Below are positions 21,611 to 31,706 of a DNA stretch of 64,000 nt, piece by piece. The notes beneath the pieces are model-generated. The model did no database searches. It saw nothing but the letters and a program-made list of their open reading frames with translations, and had not been told where the DNA came from. Both the position numbers and the translations under genes were made by a program. Within the stretch, counting starts at the first letter, position 1, and every line of letters starts with the position of its first letter. Origin of the DNA: Ixodes scapularis (taxonomy: Eukaryota > Arthropoda > Arachnida > Ixodida > Ixodidae); the NCBI RefSeq assembly GCF_016920785.2, contig NW_024609846.1:104522831-104586830 (forward strand). The letters are read 5' to 3'.

Positions 21611-22579
21611 TTAAAGGGGCGGTGCAACAATTTGCAGGCTTTGGCTAATTAATTACGGGAATTGATCCCGGCCACATATAAAACGAAGGGCCGAAAACTA
21701 TTCTTTCCTGCTTGCCCTAGTTTTCATTAAAAAAAAATGAAAGAAATTGATATCTCTGGCACCTCTCAACTCAACATTGAAGCGGCACCAGCTTCGCCTG
21801 TGACGTCATTCGGAGTGGCGTTGGCTTCCGGTTGGGTGCTTCTGGCTTCCGTTTCCCCAGCGCTCGCCGGTTCGCCGGGCTCGCCGCTCTCCCGCAGAGT
21901 CGCGACCAACATGGCGGCATGGGCGGACGGCCTGAGCGACGTCGAGCGCAAGATGCTTGCGTATAGCAAGTCTTGGACTTGTGCGGCGGGCAGTCGACGC
22001 GGCGGGCAGTGGAAGTCGAAGTCGAGGTCGAGACACCACGATACTACGGACCACGACCACCGCACTCCGTCGAGCGAGGGAAAGACAAAACGTCCGGGTT
22101 GCTCGTGTAGCCGCCGTAGGCGCCTCGGGCGTCGACGGATGACGGCGACGGCAGGTTTTGTCGACTTGCGGTAGATGGCGCCACAAATGATTCATACCCT
22201 TTTAGCGGCAATATTAGGCTTCTGAAGCGTTTCTGGATGCCTAATCAACAAGATTTTTTTAAACTTAACCTTAAATCAAGCTTACAATTGCCTAACACTA
22301 TCACTTACAAAAACCACTCCGAATGACGTCACACCACAGGTTCCATTTGCGGCCACCATGTGGCCACAGGTTGGGAAAAAAAGCGTTCTTTATTTTGCGA
22401 TTACGCAGCGAAATAGAGGTATTTTGGGATATGGTGGCGCTTTTTCTCTTACTTATGCCGAAGTAAACAATATAAAAAATACAAGCTGCACATTCGTTTA
22501 GTGTTAAAATTAGGGTGCCTACATGTTCCCGCCGAAACATGTAGGCACCCTAGTTAAAATCATTGCACCGCCCCTTTAA
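21611..22579. mobile_element. TTAA-type element, 969 bp
   Basis: The left end TTAAAGGGGCGGTGCAACAAT and right end ATTGCACCGCCCCTTTAA are inverted repeats bounded by TTAA. Inside is a GC-rich stretch (21780-22170) open on both strands; its peptides have no domain features, so I treat it as non-coding. A 42-bp palindromic hAT-like insertion lies at 22511-22552. Confidence 0.7.
22511..22552. mobile_element. 42-bp palindromic minimal hAT-like element
   Basis: TAGGGTGCCTACATGTT and its reverse complement are separated by about eight bases. The unit is flanked by perfect 8-bp direct repeats GTTAAAAT (22503-22510, 22553-22560). The termini equal those of the 474-bp element at 19291-19764, so this appears to be the same hAT family reduced to its two ends. 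Confidence 0.8.
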
Positions 22580-22887
22580 ACTTCCAACCTTTCAATTTGC
22601 AGGATACTCTATCATTTCTTTTCTTCCCTTGCCTCCTTTCCATGTCTTTCGTATTTTACTGTGGGGTGTGATTCCGAAAAAGATCGTTGTTGCTTGATTG
22701 TACTACAGTGTTCTAAAGGATGTAGTGGCAAGAGCAGCGCCCGCTTACAATGGGCCGCGTGAAGACGGTCAGCGTAGATGGCCGTCTTCGCCTCGCCCAA
22801 CTTTCCATTCTAGTAAGTTCCGAGCCCTAGGAGAATTCGTGGCAGATGGCAGATGTGCCATGAGCGAAGACGAAGCTGAGGCGGTAT

Positions 22888-23136
22888 AGACATTTTCCAC
22901 AGGGGCGCCGCCATCTTGAATTGTCGTCACTTCTAGTATGGGCGACGACAAAATAGTAAAACGTTTCAACCTGTAACCAGTAAAAAAATAGAGGGGAGCC
23001 AAAACGAGAATGTGTGACGGTTAGGCTTATATCCTAAATGTCTTCTATTGGCGTGGATACGGCAAAGTAATGTTTTCGCCCATACTGGAAGTGACGACAA
23101 TTCAAAATGGCGGCGCCCTTGTGGAAAAGGTCTATA
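22888..23136. mobile_element. Foldback MITE with TATAGAC ends
   Basis: Arms of about 60 bp: left TATAGACATTTTCCACAGGGG, right (reversed) TATAGACCTTTTCCACAAGGG, both continuing through GGCGCCGCCAT and GTCGTCACTTC. The flanks permit a TA duplication as in Tc1/mariner-type elements. The centre has no coding content. Confidence 0.7.
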
Positions 23137-23369
23137 CGCTTCTCCCGAACGTAGCATCGTAGCACTTTTGTTTGTAGTGTAGTGGTGGGGTGTCTTCCCC
23201 GTTCCGTTGTCGTCTCGGTCATAAATGCAAGGAAAAAGAAAATGAAAGCCGCTTACAACTCCCTGTAACGCCGGATTAGAGCGCAGCTCTTGAGGAGGAG
23301 GAGGGAAGGGCACTAGGGGGGGGGGGGGTTAAACTAACCAGGGGGGGTCACGTGACCCCCAATGCCGAT

Positions 23370-24100
23370 GATGTCATCACTGACGTCACTGGTGACGTCA
23401 TCAGTGACGATGGCGATGCGGGTACCGATGACGTCATTAGTGACGTCACTGATGACTTCACCAGTGATGATGATGATGACGATGCGAATGTCGGTGACGT
23501 CATCAGTGACGTCGCTGATGACGTCATCAGTGATAATGACGATGCGGATGCCGGTGACGACATCAGTGACGTCACTGATGACGTCATCAGTGATGATGAC
23601 GATGACAATGCGGATGTCGGTAACGTCATTAGTGATGATGACGATGACGATGCGGATGCCGGGGACGTCATCAGTGATGATGACGATGACGATGTGGATG
23701 CCGGTGACGTCATCAGTGATGATGACGATGACGATGTGGATGCCGGTGACGTCATCACTGATGATGACGATGACGATGTGGATGCCGGTGACGTCATCAG
23801 CGATGATGACGATGACGATGCGGATGCCGGTGACGTCATCAGTGATGATGACGATGACGATGTGGATGCCGGTGACGTCATCAGTGATGATGACGATGAC
23901 GATGTGGATGCCGGTGACGTCATCAGTGATGATGACGATGCGGATGCCGGCGACGTCATCATTGATGATGACGATGACGATGTGGATGCCGGTGACGTCA
24001 TCAGTGATGATGACGATGTGGATGCCGGTGCCGTCATCAGTGATGATGACGATGACGATGTGGATGCCGGTGACGTCATCAGTGACGATGACGTCATCGG
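23370..24100. repeat. 42-bp minisatellite with about 17 TGACGTCA sites
   Basis: The unit is about 42 bp: GGTGACGTCATCAGTGATGA then TGACGATGACGATGTGGATGCC, with 36-bp variants lacking one GATGAC. I count about 17 exact TGACGTCA palindromes, the full cAMP-response element bound by CREB/ATF factors. Since the period is a multiple of three and stop-free, three frames stay open: Asp-rich (273 codons) and Met/Thr-rich on the + strand, Ser-rich on the minus strand. I take them as repeat artefacts, not proteins. Confidence 0.85.
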
Positions 24101-24104
24101 GGGG

Positions 24105-24240
24105 TCACGCGACATCGGCGGGGGTCACGTGACCTCGAAGAGGGGGTCACGTGACCTTAGGGGAGTCACGTGACTTCGGGGGGTCACGTGACCTCGGGGG
24201 GTCACGTGACACCCCACGAGGTCACGTGACCCCGGTGGGG
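24105..24240. repeat. GTCACGTGAC E-box array, short
   Basis: Six CACGTG palindromes occur at about 17-22 base spacing within GGGGGTCACGTGACCTCGG-like units. A further copy precedes the TGACGTCA array at 23347. The same unit makes up the core of the element at 54796-55246. Confidence 0.85.
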
Positions 24241-24244
24241 GGTT

Positions 24245-24286
24245 CGCGCGGTGCATTATGGGACATTTCCCATGATGCACCGCGCG
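24245..24286. repeat. Hairpin within element A
   Basis: CGCGCGGTGCATTATGGGA and TCCCATGATGCACCGCGCG form a stem of about 19 pairs with one mismatch and a loop of four bases. It is followed by GACGGC hexamer repeats (24292-24322). Confidence 0.75.
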
Positions 24287-24292
24287 GTTACG

Positions 24293-24324
<32 letters not shown>

Positions 24325-24371
24325 GCTCAAGCCGGAAACGGGCCCCTAAGAGCTGCGCTCTAAAAGACGTA

Positions 24372-24922
24372 CAGTCGGGAGCAAAAGTTTGCGGGGCACC
24401 GGAGCGCGTACCGAAATGCATCGCCGCGCCGTGCAGCGGCGCGCCGCCGCATTAAAAAGCCGCGCTTTGCGCATGCGCGCCCTTCGTGCTGGCAGTCATG
24501 TCTCTTTCGCTCGTTTCTGTCCGACTCACTCCTGACAACCGGAGTCGGCGCCAGGGGCGCAAGTTGCCGTTTCGCTGGCTGTCATGCCTGGCGTCCTCTT
24601 CAGCCGCCACAGCAGCCGCGCTGGGTGACGGAGCGCCTGGTTAACCCCTTCCCCCCTTCCCTACGCGAGCTCCGTGACAAAGCGCGGCGGCTGAAGCAGA
24701 CGCGCAGCATGACAGCCAGCGAAGCACTAACTCGCGCCCCTGGCGCCGACTCCTGTTATCAGGAGTGCGTCGTAAAGAAACGAGCGAAAGAGACATGAAT
24801 GCGAACACGAAAGGCGCGCATGCGCAAAGCTCGTCTCTTTAATGCGGCGGCGCGCCGTCGGACGGCGCGGCGATGCATTTCGGCACGCGCTCCCGTGCCC
24901 CGCAAACTTTTGCTCCCGACTG
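24372..24922. mobile_element. Tc1/mariner-type palindromic element, 551 bp
   Basis: The ends CAGTCGGGAGCAAAAGTTTG and the reverse complement at the right are flanked by TA on both sides (24370-24371 and 24923-24924). The arms extend about 260 bp with moderate divergence, so nearly the whole element is a palindrome. The TIR start (CAGT...GCAAAAGTTTG) is typical of Tc1-type ends. There is no transposase. Confidence 0.8.
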
Positions 24923-24934
24923 TACATACACACT

Positions 24935-25190
24935 GCTTCGCGCCGGGATGCAAGTGGGGCTACCTGGTCAACAAGGGCAGCCGCGGAGCACCAGCGATCG
25001 CAAGCCGTCGCCGTTTCGTGCGCCAAAGGAGGAGTCGCGCAGACTACAGTGGGAAAAAAAAATCTTAATCGAGAAGATAAACGCCTCGCCGAGACATCAG
25101 CGGTGTGCCAGAGACATTTTAAACCGCGCCTTATCCTTCGGGACTATGTGCACATCGTCAATGGCCAAGAGGTTAAGATTATATGCCGCA
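24935..25190 (+). pseudogene. THAP-domain relic (P-element-like), frameshifted
   Basis: Three frames must be joined: CFAPGCKWGYLVNKGSRGAP, then FRAPKEESRRLQWEKK, then NREDKRLAETSAVCQRHF followed by ILRDYVHIVNGQEVKI. C-x4-C at the start, the RRxxW block and C-x2-H-F are the ligand order (C2CH) of THAP DNA-binding domains, found in P-element-like transposases and host factors. At least two frameshifts inactivate it. It starts directly after the Tc1-type palindrome. Confidence 0.6.
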
Positions 25191-25371
25191 ATATATTATG
25201 ACTATTTTGTAGTCTTTTTGCGTAGTATAATTGCTGGATATCCGTCGTGTGCTTGCAGTGTATGTCAATGAAGCGTATTACCACTTTTGAGAGGTCGTAA
25301 AGCAGCGAGTTGAAATTTTTTTTTTTTTTTTCATAGTATTGGTTGTTGAAGTTTGTGTTCAAATAGTATTT

Positions 25372-25818
25372 TTAGTACTGAACTGAAATTTGGATTTCGC
25401 AAAGTAAGGCTGCAGAAGTGTTAAACCGGACGCTAAGAACTCCAAAACATCACTCGTACATCGATATCTCAAACGGATGGCCGTACTTAGTAAAAGAACG
25501 GCGCAATCAAGCGAGTTCTTTGACGTAACTGTCCTCCGGGAGAATTTGAGAATGAGGAGAAGCGACCTCGCTTCTCTCCTCCTCGCTTCGGTTCACCAGC
25601 TTGACGGGGCATAGCGAGGAGAAGGGAGAATTGAAATCGTGACGTGCCTTGTCTCGTCGGCCTCGTCGGCCGGGTTCAATGGCGCACTTCTTTTTCAAAA
25701 AATACGGCGATCCGTTAGATAAATCGCCGTATGAGTGATATTTTTTGGTTTTGTAGCTTCCCGCCTATCCGCCCGGCCTTGTTTAGTGAGCTCGAAATTT
25801 CGGTTCAGTACCCCTTTA
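25372..25818. mobile_element. MITE of the AACATCACTCGTA family, copy 1
   Basis: The ends AGTACTGAACTGAAATTTGG and AAATTTCGGTTCAGTACCCC are inverted. Inside, inverted blocks CCAAAACATCACTCGTAC / GTATGAGTGAT and a near-palindrome of GAGGAG/CTCCTC occur. Copy 2 lies at 52178-52616. The right end CCCCTTTAA suggests TTAA-type ends. Confidence 0.65.
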
Positions 25819-26639
25819 ATACTTTATGTACTCCCAGTAGAGGTTTTTTTTGTTTCTTTTTTTCTTTAGAGACTGCCTTCCAGAAAAGACAATTTGCTAT
25901 ATGTTCGCCAGTTGCAGTGGCACCTTGGCCGTTCCCAAACGCGCTCGGACTTGCACCTTACACAACGCTGGTCCCCGCATCGGCAACACGATAACAAAAA
26001 CAATACACCAGTTTACTGTTCCTCTCACCATTAAAAAAGTGCCAGATTTATTGAGATTTTTATTAGTCTATTTTTGCTTGTTATATCAGTATCGCGTGGT
26101 TTCTTTTTCAGCTATTAAGTGTGCAGCCCAAGTGATAGCTTTGCTGAACCACCTGTCAGTACTGGGAAGGGGGGAGGGGGGGGAGTCGATATTAATCAAA
26201 TGATCTCCATCAAAAACACGCGAATAATGAAAGTAGAAGGTAGCACACACTCTAGAGGCATTAGTCCAACGGAAAACCTACATCTTTTCACATTAGCAAT
26301 TATTCTGCGTCGCGAAAAGCTCCAGTCGAACCACAGTAGTACACGCCGAGCAGCGCCGACGACGAGGCTGACGGGGGCACGTTCCTGGGGCTCAGAACAG
26401 CAGCGCTACGGTGTCGTCTACGCGCAAAATCTTCACGGGGCGGCCGCCGCGCTTTCCACTACAAACAAAAACTTTACGAGGGTTTTGCTACAAGTCTCTA
26501 GAACACTGTAATTGTACTCCGGGGAGACGAGGAGAGCTCGCGTACAGCTTTATTCAGCGCTCAAAATGGGAGAGGGAACGCGTGCCTGTACCTTTCTCTG
26601 CATTGCCAAGAAAAGTTGTTCGCTGTCCCTCGTCCCACC
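25819..26639. other. Non-coding stretch before the WAP gene
   Basis: No domain-like frame. A G-rich block at 26165-26190 and a few open frames of random composition are present. Nothing supports a gene. Confidence 0.35.
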
Positions 26640-26695
26640 TAGATCCACTAAATGAGCTGTGACACTAAATAAGTGGAGCTTATTTAGTGGCGCTA
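26640..26695. mobile_element. 56-bp minimal hAT element
   Basis: The unit begins TAGATCCACTAAATGAGCT and ends GCTTATTTAGTGGCGCTA, the ends of the hAT family at 10031 and 18239. It is flanked by the perfect 8-bp duplication GTCCCACC (26632-26639 and 26696-26703). A second copy of the end motif (GTGACACTAAATAAG) lies in the middle, so it is made almost only of terminal sequence. Confidence 0.8.
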
Positions 26696-27453
26696 GTCCC
26701 ACCTGTGTCTTATTCTTTCGGTGTTCTTCAGCTAATACTTTTTTTAGCACTTGGAAGAGTGTTGTTTTACTCAAATTTTTAGGTTCGCGGCGCTTCGCCG
26801 CCATATTGGATCACGCCATTTTAATGCAATTCATTGCGGCGATCACGTGCTGTCGTCATCGGGCATTACAAAGGTTGTTATAAGAACTTTGAGACACACT
26901 TGTGATCACTACTGCGCCTGGTGATATACATTAAAGTCCCCAGGTTAACAATCGCACTACACTCAACAAAGTTTCGTGCCCGAAAGCCGTGACAAACCTA
27001 TCGCATTGTCGAATGAAGTACTGAATGTCCTATTCAAATGAGATCCGACAAAAAAAAAGCTTGACTCCATGTCTCGAGTCAGCCCCATCACGTCCTAGGT
27101 GATGGGGGTGGCATACGCAAACCCCACTGCACACGAAACCACCTCCAACCATCCGCCTAAACGCACGCGACCTGGTTTCAGTGTCCCAGAACGGTCCTTA
27201 AACAAACGAACCGATATTTGGGCGAGCGTATACACTCCGAATTAGCGAAGCCGATGAACGAGGGGGCTTCTTCGACGGCCGTAATCGACGGCCTACGTGA
27301 GAATCGGGCGACTTCCTGCTGCCGGCTCCTCGGGCGACACCGCGGCGAGGCCAATCTCGTCGGCCGACCAGTTTGCCGAAGGGTCGCCCCTGCCTCCCCT
27401 GACCCGGCTGCGGGAGTCCCGTGACGCTCGGCGGCAGTGCCACGGGTGACACC

Positions 27454-27582
27454 ATGCGGGCCTGCTGCTGCTGGTCGCTGGTCCTGCTCTGGCTGGGGGC
27501 GTCCCCGGTGACCGCTGCCCTCGCGGCCGCGGAGCTGCATGACGCACCGGTCCGCAACGGGACTGCACTCACGAACAACAAG
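27454..27582 (+). CDS. WAP-type secreted protein, exon 1 (signal peptide)
   Basis: ATG at 27454 starts a typical signal peptide (MRACCCWSLVLLWLGASPVT, with cleavage likely near Ala-rich residues 22-26) followed by ELHDAPVRNGTALTNNK. The exon encodes 43 codons and ends in phase 0 before GTGAGA at 27583. This start is preferred because it directly precedes the hydrophobic core; an in-frame upstream start at 27421 would add 11 residues. The upstream region is GC-rich without a visible TATA box. The product is predicted to be secreted. Large antisense frames here follow from high GC content. Confidence 0.6.
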
Positions 27583-27869
27583 GTGAGATGGCAGAGAAAG
27601 GAAGGCCCGCCTTTGGGGCCAAGATAACCCGTGGACTAGCTTGGCCCCGAAGGTAGTCTCATGGCGAAGCGTCTCCTGCCATACTCCGTTTCGCCAGAAG
27701 TCCGAGCGCAGCCGACGAGCTGATGGGGCCATTCAAGCATCGCCGAAAGCGCAACGTCATGGCGTTCGTTGTCTTTTTCTGCGTGTGCCATCAGATGGCC
27801 AGTGTATGCTCCGTGACTTCGCATTTTTAGTCTGCTTCTAGCCTCTCACTGAATGCTCATAGGCTACGT

Positions 27870-28205
27870 AGTGTTGCCATGTCGTTATTGAACGCAGGGG
27901 GTACAGGTGGGTGAGGAGGAGTAGCAAACGCCGACATCTGGGGTCCCGAGTGAAAGATCGCGAAAAAGCGGGATCTTTCACTCGGGACCCCAGGCGATCT
28001 TTCACTCGGGACCCCAGATGTCGGCTCTCGGCACGAGAGAAAGAAGTCAATGTGGCCAGCTGAAGGACAACAGTCGCAATGGTAATCGCGAAGACTGAAA
28101 ACTCTCAGCAGGATAAAAAGTGATAATTTATTGTTGTAAACTAAGTTCTGAGCTATTCTAACGCTTATGAAAAGGAATATACTCATTACACTGCATCAAC
28201 TTCCC
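27870..28205. repeat. Repeat block shared with 44880-45120, with foldback
   Basis: Bases 27900-28200 match 44885-45120 in the same orientation (GGTCCCGAGTGAA, GAAAACTCTCAGCA, GTTGTAAACTAA(G/A)TTCTGAGC). Here the stretch GATCTTTCACTCGGGACCCC has been duplicated and inverted to form a local hairpin (27943-28020). The block lies in WAP intron 1. Confidence 0.6.
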
Positions 28206-28234
28206 TCCTATCAAAATCTCGGAAATCTGGCGGT

Positions 28235-29540
28235 TACGCGGTTTGGTATTGACCCCGTAAGTGAGGACGTCACAACATGGCATCTGGGTCCAAACAAACC
28301 GTTGCTAGGGACGTTGCTATGAACTAATGCATGGGGACTCCACACGAGGCCAGATTTTCGCTTACAAGTAAATATTTTTTTTGTAAGCAACCCAACTTCT
28401 TGATATCTAATTACGAAGATGTTCTTGTCATCTCAGCATCGTATTGCAACGATGAAAGCCATTTCTGAAGTGCTGGCCTCTGTTGCAGCGGGCATCTTCA
28501 TTGAATTGCGTCGGTAAGCGAGCAACACAAGCAAGTGCATCGCCATGGCCGTAGAGGCCTCCGCAATAAGCGTCTTTTTCTGTGAAGAACCCAGCTTAGT
28601 TCAGAGGGGCGAAAATTCCGTAAAATCAAACCGCGTCATGCAGATCAGTTACGACGACGACCTGAAGTGCATTCCCGGCGTAGTGCAGGCCAGCATGAGA
28701 AACAAATAGTATGCTGTCGAGGTAAGTTGTTTGTTATTATCATTATTGAGGTTGTCAGGTGATTAAAAAATTGCATGTCTATCGCAATTTTGTTTTTTCG
28801 TATATACATTAAATTCAGTGGATGTGCTCTTTCGGTGAAGGTCTCCATCGAACCTGTGATGAGAGTACAATCTGTAATAAACTCACCTTATGTTTTTTTA
28901 TCCACTTCTTTCGCGTTTTGCGGAAATTAAAGAAACTGCAAGAATCTTTCTCCACGCGATGGTTACAACCAGGTACAAACCACCCTCCCATAGCGCGAGT
29001 CCGCAAACAAAATTTGGGATCTCAACCGATCACCTGAAGTGCTTTTCTCACGGGTGCAATGCGATCTTTTAGCAGACGATCATCTCGATCGACGCCCGAA
29101 CTTTCGATAAACCATATTTTGCATCGCACCCCAATATGAATTCTTATAAGCGTCTGAAACTCATTATATTTCAAACAAATGCAATATCAGAATATCGTCT
29201 TTATTCACCCGATTCAGACGCCGCCGCCGGCTTGCCCGGCGGGCGTGTGGCCGACGACATTTTTCTTGCATTCGTCGTCTGCTGCAGGCACCTTGAGGAC
29301 CGGAAGTTGCAGCCGTAAATATTTCAGAAACAAGCGATTACCGGCACACTTCTGTCGAAACATATATGACATTCAAGCTTTCTATATCTCAGATTTTTAG
29401 AAGTTTAAATCCTACTCCCGATTTTTGAACGGTCGGGTTTTCGTAGCGAAACCTAGCCACACGTATTTGCCCATAACAACGACCCTAGCAACGGTTTGTT
29501 TGGACCCATGACGTCACATTTACGGAGTCAATTCCCGGGA
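28235..29540 (+). mobile_element. TIR element in WAP intron 1, with SWIM-region relic
   Basis: The inverted ends share TTGACCCCGTAAGTG / TTACGGAGTCAA, GACGTCA and the block GGTCCAAACAAACCGTTGCT (left about 28295, right about 29490). At 28635-28721 one frame reads VMQISYDDDLKCIPGVVQAS then MRNK, a stop and YAVE before GTAAGT. This resembles the stretch that precedes the SWIM finger in animal YqaJ-type mobile-element proteins. The stop makes it a relic. The remainder has no domain-like frame. Confidence 0.45.
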
Positions 29541-29599
29541 CGCGCCTATCAAAACTATAGCGCAAAGCCGCTTATCTGGTTTAGTTTTGCGTTGACGCG

Positions 29600-29664
29600 A
29601 TGCCGTACACCTGCGCGCTATGCAAAAAGAAAGCTTCGAAAGGAACGCGAATATCTTTCCGCCG
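29600..29664 (+). pseudogene. THAP-like first exon, copy 1
   Basis: ATG at 29600 opens MPYTCALCKKKASKGTRISF followed by R-R and a GTAAGT donor at 29665. An initial M-x3-C-x2-C and SF before a splice site are the start of a THAP-type zinc finger (usually followed by HRFP). Copy 2 at 47120-47185 keeps SFHR. No following exon was found, so it is probably a transposon relic within WAP intron 1. Confidence 0.45.
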
Positions 29665-30421
29665 GTAAGTACGTGGATTGTTCATGAAACTGCTCTAACG
29701 ATGTAATTACATTCGTGAAATCGAAGGCAGTTGGTAACCGTGTGTAGGACCCGAAAGGTATGCTTCCATGCTTCACCGCTTGAGGCAGCCAGAATGCATG
29801 AAAAAATGGTGGACCTTTTCCTCAGGAGTTTTTATATGTGCGCTCTATGATTGAACCAGCTCGCCTGCATACTTGGTTTAGTTACAAAGGTTCATCATTT
29901 CCGTCTGGCGACCAGGCAACACTGCTCAAGTTAGTCACACCATGGTATTTAGTTGAACGCTCCCTCATTCTTGGCTCCGTCATGCTCGCCCACGCTCGTC
30001 TCGCCACGGCACGATCGCACACTCCACGCTACTCGGCAACTCCAAAGCTAATCGCAACTTTCAGCGATGCTGGTACCGCGGTGCGAAAATTGTGCTCCCT
30101 AGCTCCTGGATGATTGACTTCACAATAAGGGTGCTTGCCCACACCCTTCCTGGTGTTAAAAATCAAAGTACGGCTCTAATACTGCTCGTATATAGCAAAA
30201 CTAGAATTACTTACTCGTTGCAGACCCAGCCTCGTACCTCTGTTCTACGACGAACATCCAGATGACGGCCATTTTGATAGGCGCCAGTGCGAGGTCGTGG
30301 AAGTTGCGAATTCTCACTTTCGCCCATTTGTCCTTTGACCTTCCACCCTGCATGCACGTTCGAGATCGCCGCGAACAACGGCGAGTTCGTCCGTGACGAT
30401 CTCGCCGTGTAGGGAGTTTTG

Positions 30422-30640
30422 TAGGGACTGAATGTTACTTATAATGAAGGCTTTCTCAGGATCCCATATGGCGGAAGCATATTCAATTTTGAGGCGGATT
30501 AGAGTGATATATGCAAGTTTTCGTAAATGAGCGGGTGCTTGCTTAAAACCGCGCTTTATGAATCCAAGAGGACGGTCAGCGGAAACAAGGGTGAGGTCAA
30601 TGTGGTAGTTCCACGATAAATCAGCCTAAAAGTGGACACC
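30422..30640 (-). pseudogene. LINE reverse-transcriptase fragment
   Basis: On the minus strand: LSWNYHIDLTLVSADRPLGF, then KRGFKQAPAHLRKLAYITLI, RLKIEYASAIWDPEKAFIIS. SWN, the LGF/L-K-R block and LEYASAIWDP are hallmarks of the thumb region of CR1/jockey-type reverse transcriptase. It sits antisense inside WAP intron 1 and has no catalytic part. Confidence 0.65.
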
Positions 30641-31441
30641 CAGGTACTTTTATGTAGAAGTGAGGTTAGCACAGTATTGTTATTCAGAAGGTAAGAGACT
30701 GGAATCTGAAAGGAGCATTTGGCAAATGACATGTGTTTTGTCTTGGTATGGTAAATTACAAATGTTGTGTTTTGTTATCTTCTTTATTCGTGACAATTTC
30801 GAATACAGTTTTGTGAATAGCAAACCAAGGCACTCCTCTCCCCTTTGCAATTTCAGATTTTGCTTTATGCTGTCTAAAGTCTCCGCTCCAACTGTTTCTA
30901 TATTTCTTTTTATCCAAATCTATTTATTTCAGATCTCGAGAGAACTGCATCGAAATGTATGTAACATATATTTCCCCTAAATAATATTTTGTCCCGACAG
31001 TGACATGGTATGACCGCGAGTAAGAAATGGCACGTGCGGAGCAGGCGAAAGGGAAACGGGTATTTTTAAAGGTATAGGGGAGAGTCACAGGAAGCTAGGC
31101 GCGTGCTGTTTCCAGAGGAAAATCCTTTCCCGCGTGTAATGCTCTTTTTTTTTCTTTTTTTTTTTTATTGAGGCGAGGGAAGCGTTGTGCCAAAGGGGGA
31201 AAGGGGGCGGGATTCCTATAGCCAATAGATTCAATATCAGTCAAGAGATCCAACTTGTCGAGAGATATGACTCGTTGGATCTCTTCACTCGACTTGACTC
31301 TCACGTGACCATTTGACCAGAAGCGGGGAAGGAGGGATGCCCACCTCGCCTGGCTGCGTATACGCTTCCTCTGTCCTTGTGAATGGTTCCCGCGATGCGT
31401 CGACGTCAGGGCTGGGAAGCATCCAGAATGGGTTCTCGCAG

Positions 31442-31706
31442 GTGGATGATGCCGTTGCTCAGGGCGGCGAGTCCCCACGACAGCTGGACCTGGGCTTCGG
31501 CATGTACGAGATGTGCCCGTTCCCGCTGAGCTTCATGCACGCCTGCGAGACGAGCGACCAGTGCAAGCAGACCGGCTGCTGCGCCCAGCACGCCTTCCCG
31601 GGCACCCGCCGCTGGCAGAGGCCTTGCTGCGTCGTCTCCAGGCTCGTCACCCTGGCCAGGCTCACCGGCTCGTGCATCAAGAGCAAGACACCCTCGCCGG
31701 AGTCCG
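31442..31706 (+). CDS. WAP-type secreted protein, exon 2 (first Cys-rich module)
   Basis: The exon starts after CAG at 31441 in phase 0 and ends at a GTACGC donor at 31707 in phase 1. It encodes VDDAVAQGGESPRQLDL, then a module with eight cysteines in the pattern C-x9-C-x5-C-x4-CC-x14-CC-x14-C. This is like but not the same as a WAP four-disulfide core and is rich in basic residues after the CC pair. An alternative acceptor at 31426 would add five residues in frame. The sharp rise in GC and codon order supports coding. Confidence 0.65.

Larger units (their letters stand above)
23228..24369. mobile_element. Minisatellite-carrying element A (TGACGTCA array)
   Basis: The left 70 bases (AATGAAAGCCGCTTACAA..., with TAGAGCGCAGCTCTTGAGG) and the right 75 bases (GCCGCTCAAGCCGGAAACGG...AAGAGCTGCGCTCTAAAA) are nearly the same as the ends of the element at 54796-55246. 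The interior differs. Here it holds a 740-bp TGACGTCA array, a short CACGTG array, a hairpin and a GACGGC hexamer run. Conserved ends, variable tandem-repeat core and a hairpin near the 3' end recall non-autonomous Helitron-like elements, but this class is only a suggestion. A Tc1-like palindrome abuts the right end. Confidence 0.6.

Noticed and set aside
21737..22174. 145-codon frame in GC-rich part of a TTAA element
   Set aside because: It is open on both strands because of GC content, and the peptides look non-biological and lie wholly inside a MITE.
23370..24100. Possible CRISPR-like array
   Set aside because: The units are contiguous tandem repeats without unique spacers, and the genome is eukaryotic.
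23352..24173. 273-codon Asp-rich frame (+) with matching long frames in a second + frame and on the minus strand
   Set aside because: The 42-bp repeat has no stop in these frames and a period divisible by three, so all stay open together. No splice or start context supports translation.
27178..27732. 184-codon antisense frame over WAP exon 1
   Set aside because: It overlaps a well-supported signal-peptide exon in GC-rich DNA and has no domain-like content.
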